A DNA stretch of 5,937 bases from an uncultured Collinsella sp. (GTDB lineage: Bacteria; Actinomycetota; Coriobacteriia; Coriobacteriales; Coriobacteriaceae), in the NCBI GenBank assembly GCA_958428675.1, contig CAUAGV010000108.1, forward strand, positions 1 to 5,937. The letters are read 5' to 3'. The notes under the pieces are model-generated. The model was not told the DNA's origin. It worked only from the letters and a program-made list of their open reading frames with translations, and did no database searches. Numbering within the stretch: position 1 is the first letter of the stretch; the number at the start of each line of letters is the position of its first letter. Made by a program: the position numbers and the translations under genes. This document shows positions 5,364 to 5,937 of the stretch, piece by piece.

Positions 5364-5930
5364 CTACTGGTTGTCAGCAGCCGAGAAATCCATATCGAGC
5401 GAGGAAACGGCCCAGCCGATATGGTTATCGGAACGCACGAATTTGACGGTGTACTCCTGCTCGCCGCCCTTGGACAGCGATGCCTTCACCTTGGCGGTCG
5501 TCTCGGTCATGGACTGATCCATGCCCTCGACGGACACGGTGGCACCCTGCGGAATCGAGGAGATGATCATCGACTTGGCGTCCTCGGACAGGCTCGAGGC
5601 CAGGCAAGACTCGGCCTTTGCGGTGTCACCGTCGCCGGCAGCCTGGAACAGATCGGTAACGACAGACTCCTGGGACGGAAAGCCAAAGCCGCGCGTGTAG
5701 GCAAAGCCCAGACCGCCCGCGGCGATCAAAATGAGCAGAAGCAGCACGATGAAGACTTTGAGACCCGTGTGGCGATGACGACGACGGACCTTGGCCTGCT
5801 TACGATCCTGACGGTCCTGCTGGACCATCTCGGACTCGGACAGCGTAAAGAAGCCGGTGTCCGAGGGATCGGGCATGAACTGACCGGTCGCGCCCGTAGG
5901 ATCGAGCGGATCGACGGCGGGAGCGTCCAT
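5364..5930 (-). CDS. Unnamed single-pass membrane protein with a small extracytoplasmic domain (DUF4878/NTF2-like in style)
   Basis: I do not recognise a named gene. The 188-residue product begins with an acidic, Pro-rich cytoplasmic region holding two TGxF-type motifs (TGQF 15-18, TGFF 25-28). A strongly basic stretch (43-54) then precedes one membrane helix (about 57-78), a positive-inside arrangement that puts the C-terminal 110 residues outside. That part begins with VVTDLFQAAGDGDTAKAESC (90-109) and continues as probable beta-strands ending near IGWAVSSLDM. This resembles NTF2-like DUF4878 domains, where a helix carrying x-x-G-D-x-x-x-A is followed by a sheet; the match is by eye. The ATG at 5928-5930 is only seven bases from the window edge. 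The frame is open upstream and no SD can be seen, so the real start may lie further out. It ends in tandem TAG-TGA stops. A link to cell shape is suggested only by position. Confidence 0.75.
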   Translation of the reverse strand: MDAPAVDPLDPTGATGQFMPDPSDTGFFTLSESEMVQQDRQDRKQAKVRRRHRHTGLKVFIVLLLLILIAAGGLGFAYTRGFGFPSQESVVTDLFQAAGDGDTAKAESCLASSLSEDAKSMIISSIPQGATVSVEGMDQSMTETTAKVKASLSKGGEQEYTVKFVRSDNHIGWAVSSLDMDFSAADNQ

Positions 5931-5937
5931 CGCGGGC

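Overview
The window carries the core of the Rod (elongasome) gene cluster, with every gene on the minus strand. In transcription order, from the right edge to the left, it holds: an unnamed single-pass membrane protein (5364-5930), mreB (4205-5248), mreC (3185-4183), mreD (2607-3173), the elongation-specific class B penicillin-binding protein PBP2/MrdA (527-2593), and the first 172 codons of rodA, which runs off the left edge (517 to 1). I see no RNA gene, CRISPR array, insertion sequence or other mobile element.

Organism: the DNA is GC-rich (roughly 58-60 % by eye). The gene order mreB-mreC-mreD-PBP2-rodA is that of a Gram-positive-type rod-shaped bacterium. The GC-rich codon use, the TTG starts and the protein style suggest a high-GC Gram-positive, most plausibly an actinobacterium of class Coriobacteriia (Collinsella or a relative). 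This placement is inferred from protein style and was not checked against a database.

Layout: a roughly 115-bp intergenic region (5249-5363) separates the membrane protein from mreB. It holds a GC-rich hairpin that probably ends the upstream transcript, then a candidate -10 box (TATGAT on the minus strand) and the Shine-Dalgarno (SD) site of mreB. From mreB on, the genes are tightly packed: 21 bp mreB-mreC, 11 bp mreC-mreD, 13 bp mreD-mrdA and 9 bp mrdA-rodA. At the last three junctions the upstream TAG stop is built into the SD of the next gene, which suggests translational coupling. mreB and mreC both appear to start with TTG.

How the genes work together: MreB forms actin-like filaments under the membrane. 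MreC and MreD are membrane partners that link MreB to the wall synthases and activate them. RodA (glycosyltransferase) polymerises lipid II and PBP2 (transpeptidase) crosslinks the new strands. The window therefore encodes a near-complete side-wall synthesis machine.

This is mainly a conserved core locus rather than an unknown system. The points most worth a second look are a perfect 12-bp inverted repeat inside the start of mreC, an extra N-terminal membrane segment in PBP2, a Cys/Cys/His/Cys set in PBP2 at the spacing of a zinc site known from another PBP2, a non-standard sequence in front of the PBP2 nucleophile, and the uncharacterised membrane protein upstream of mreB.
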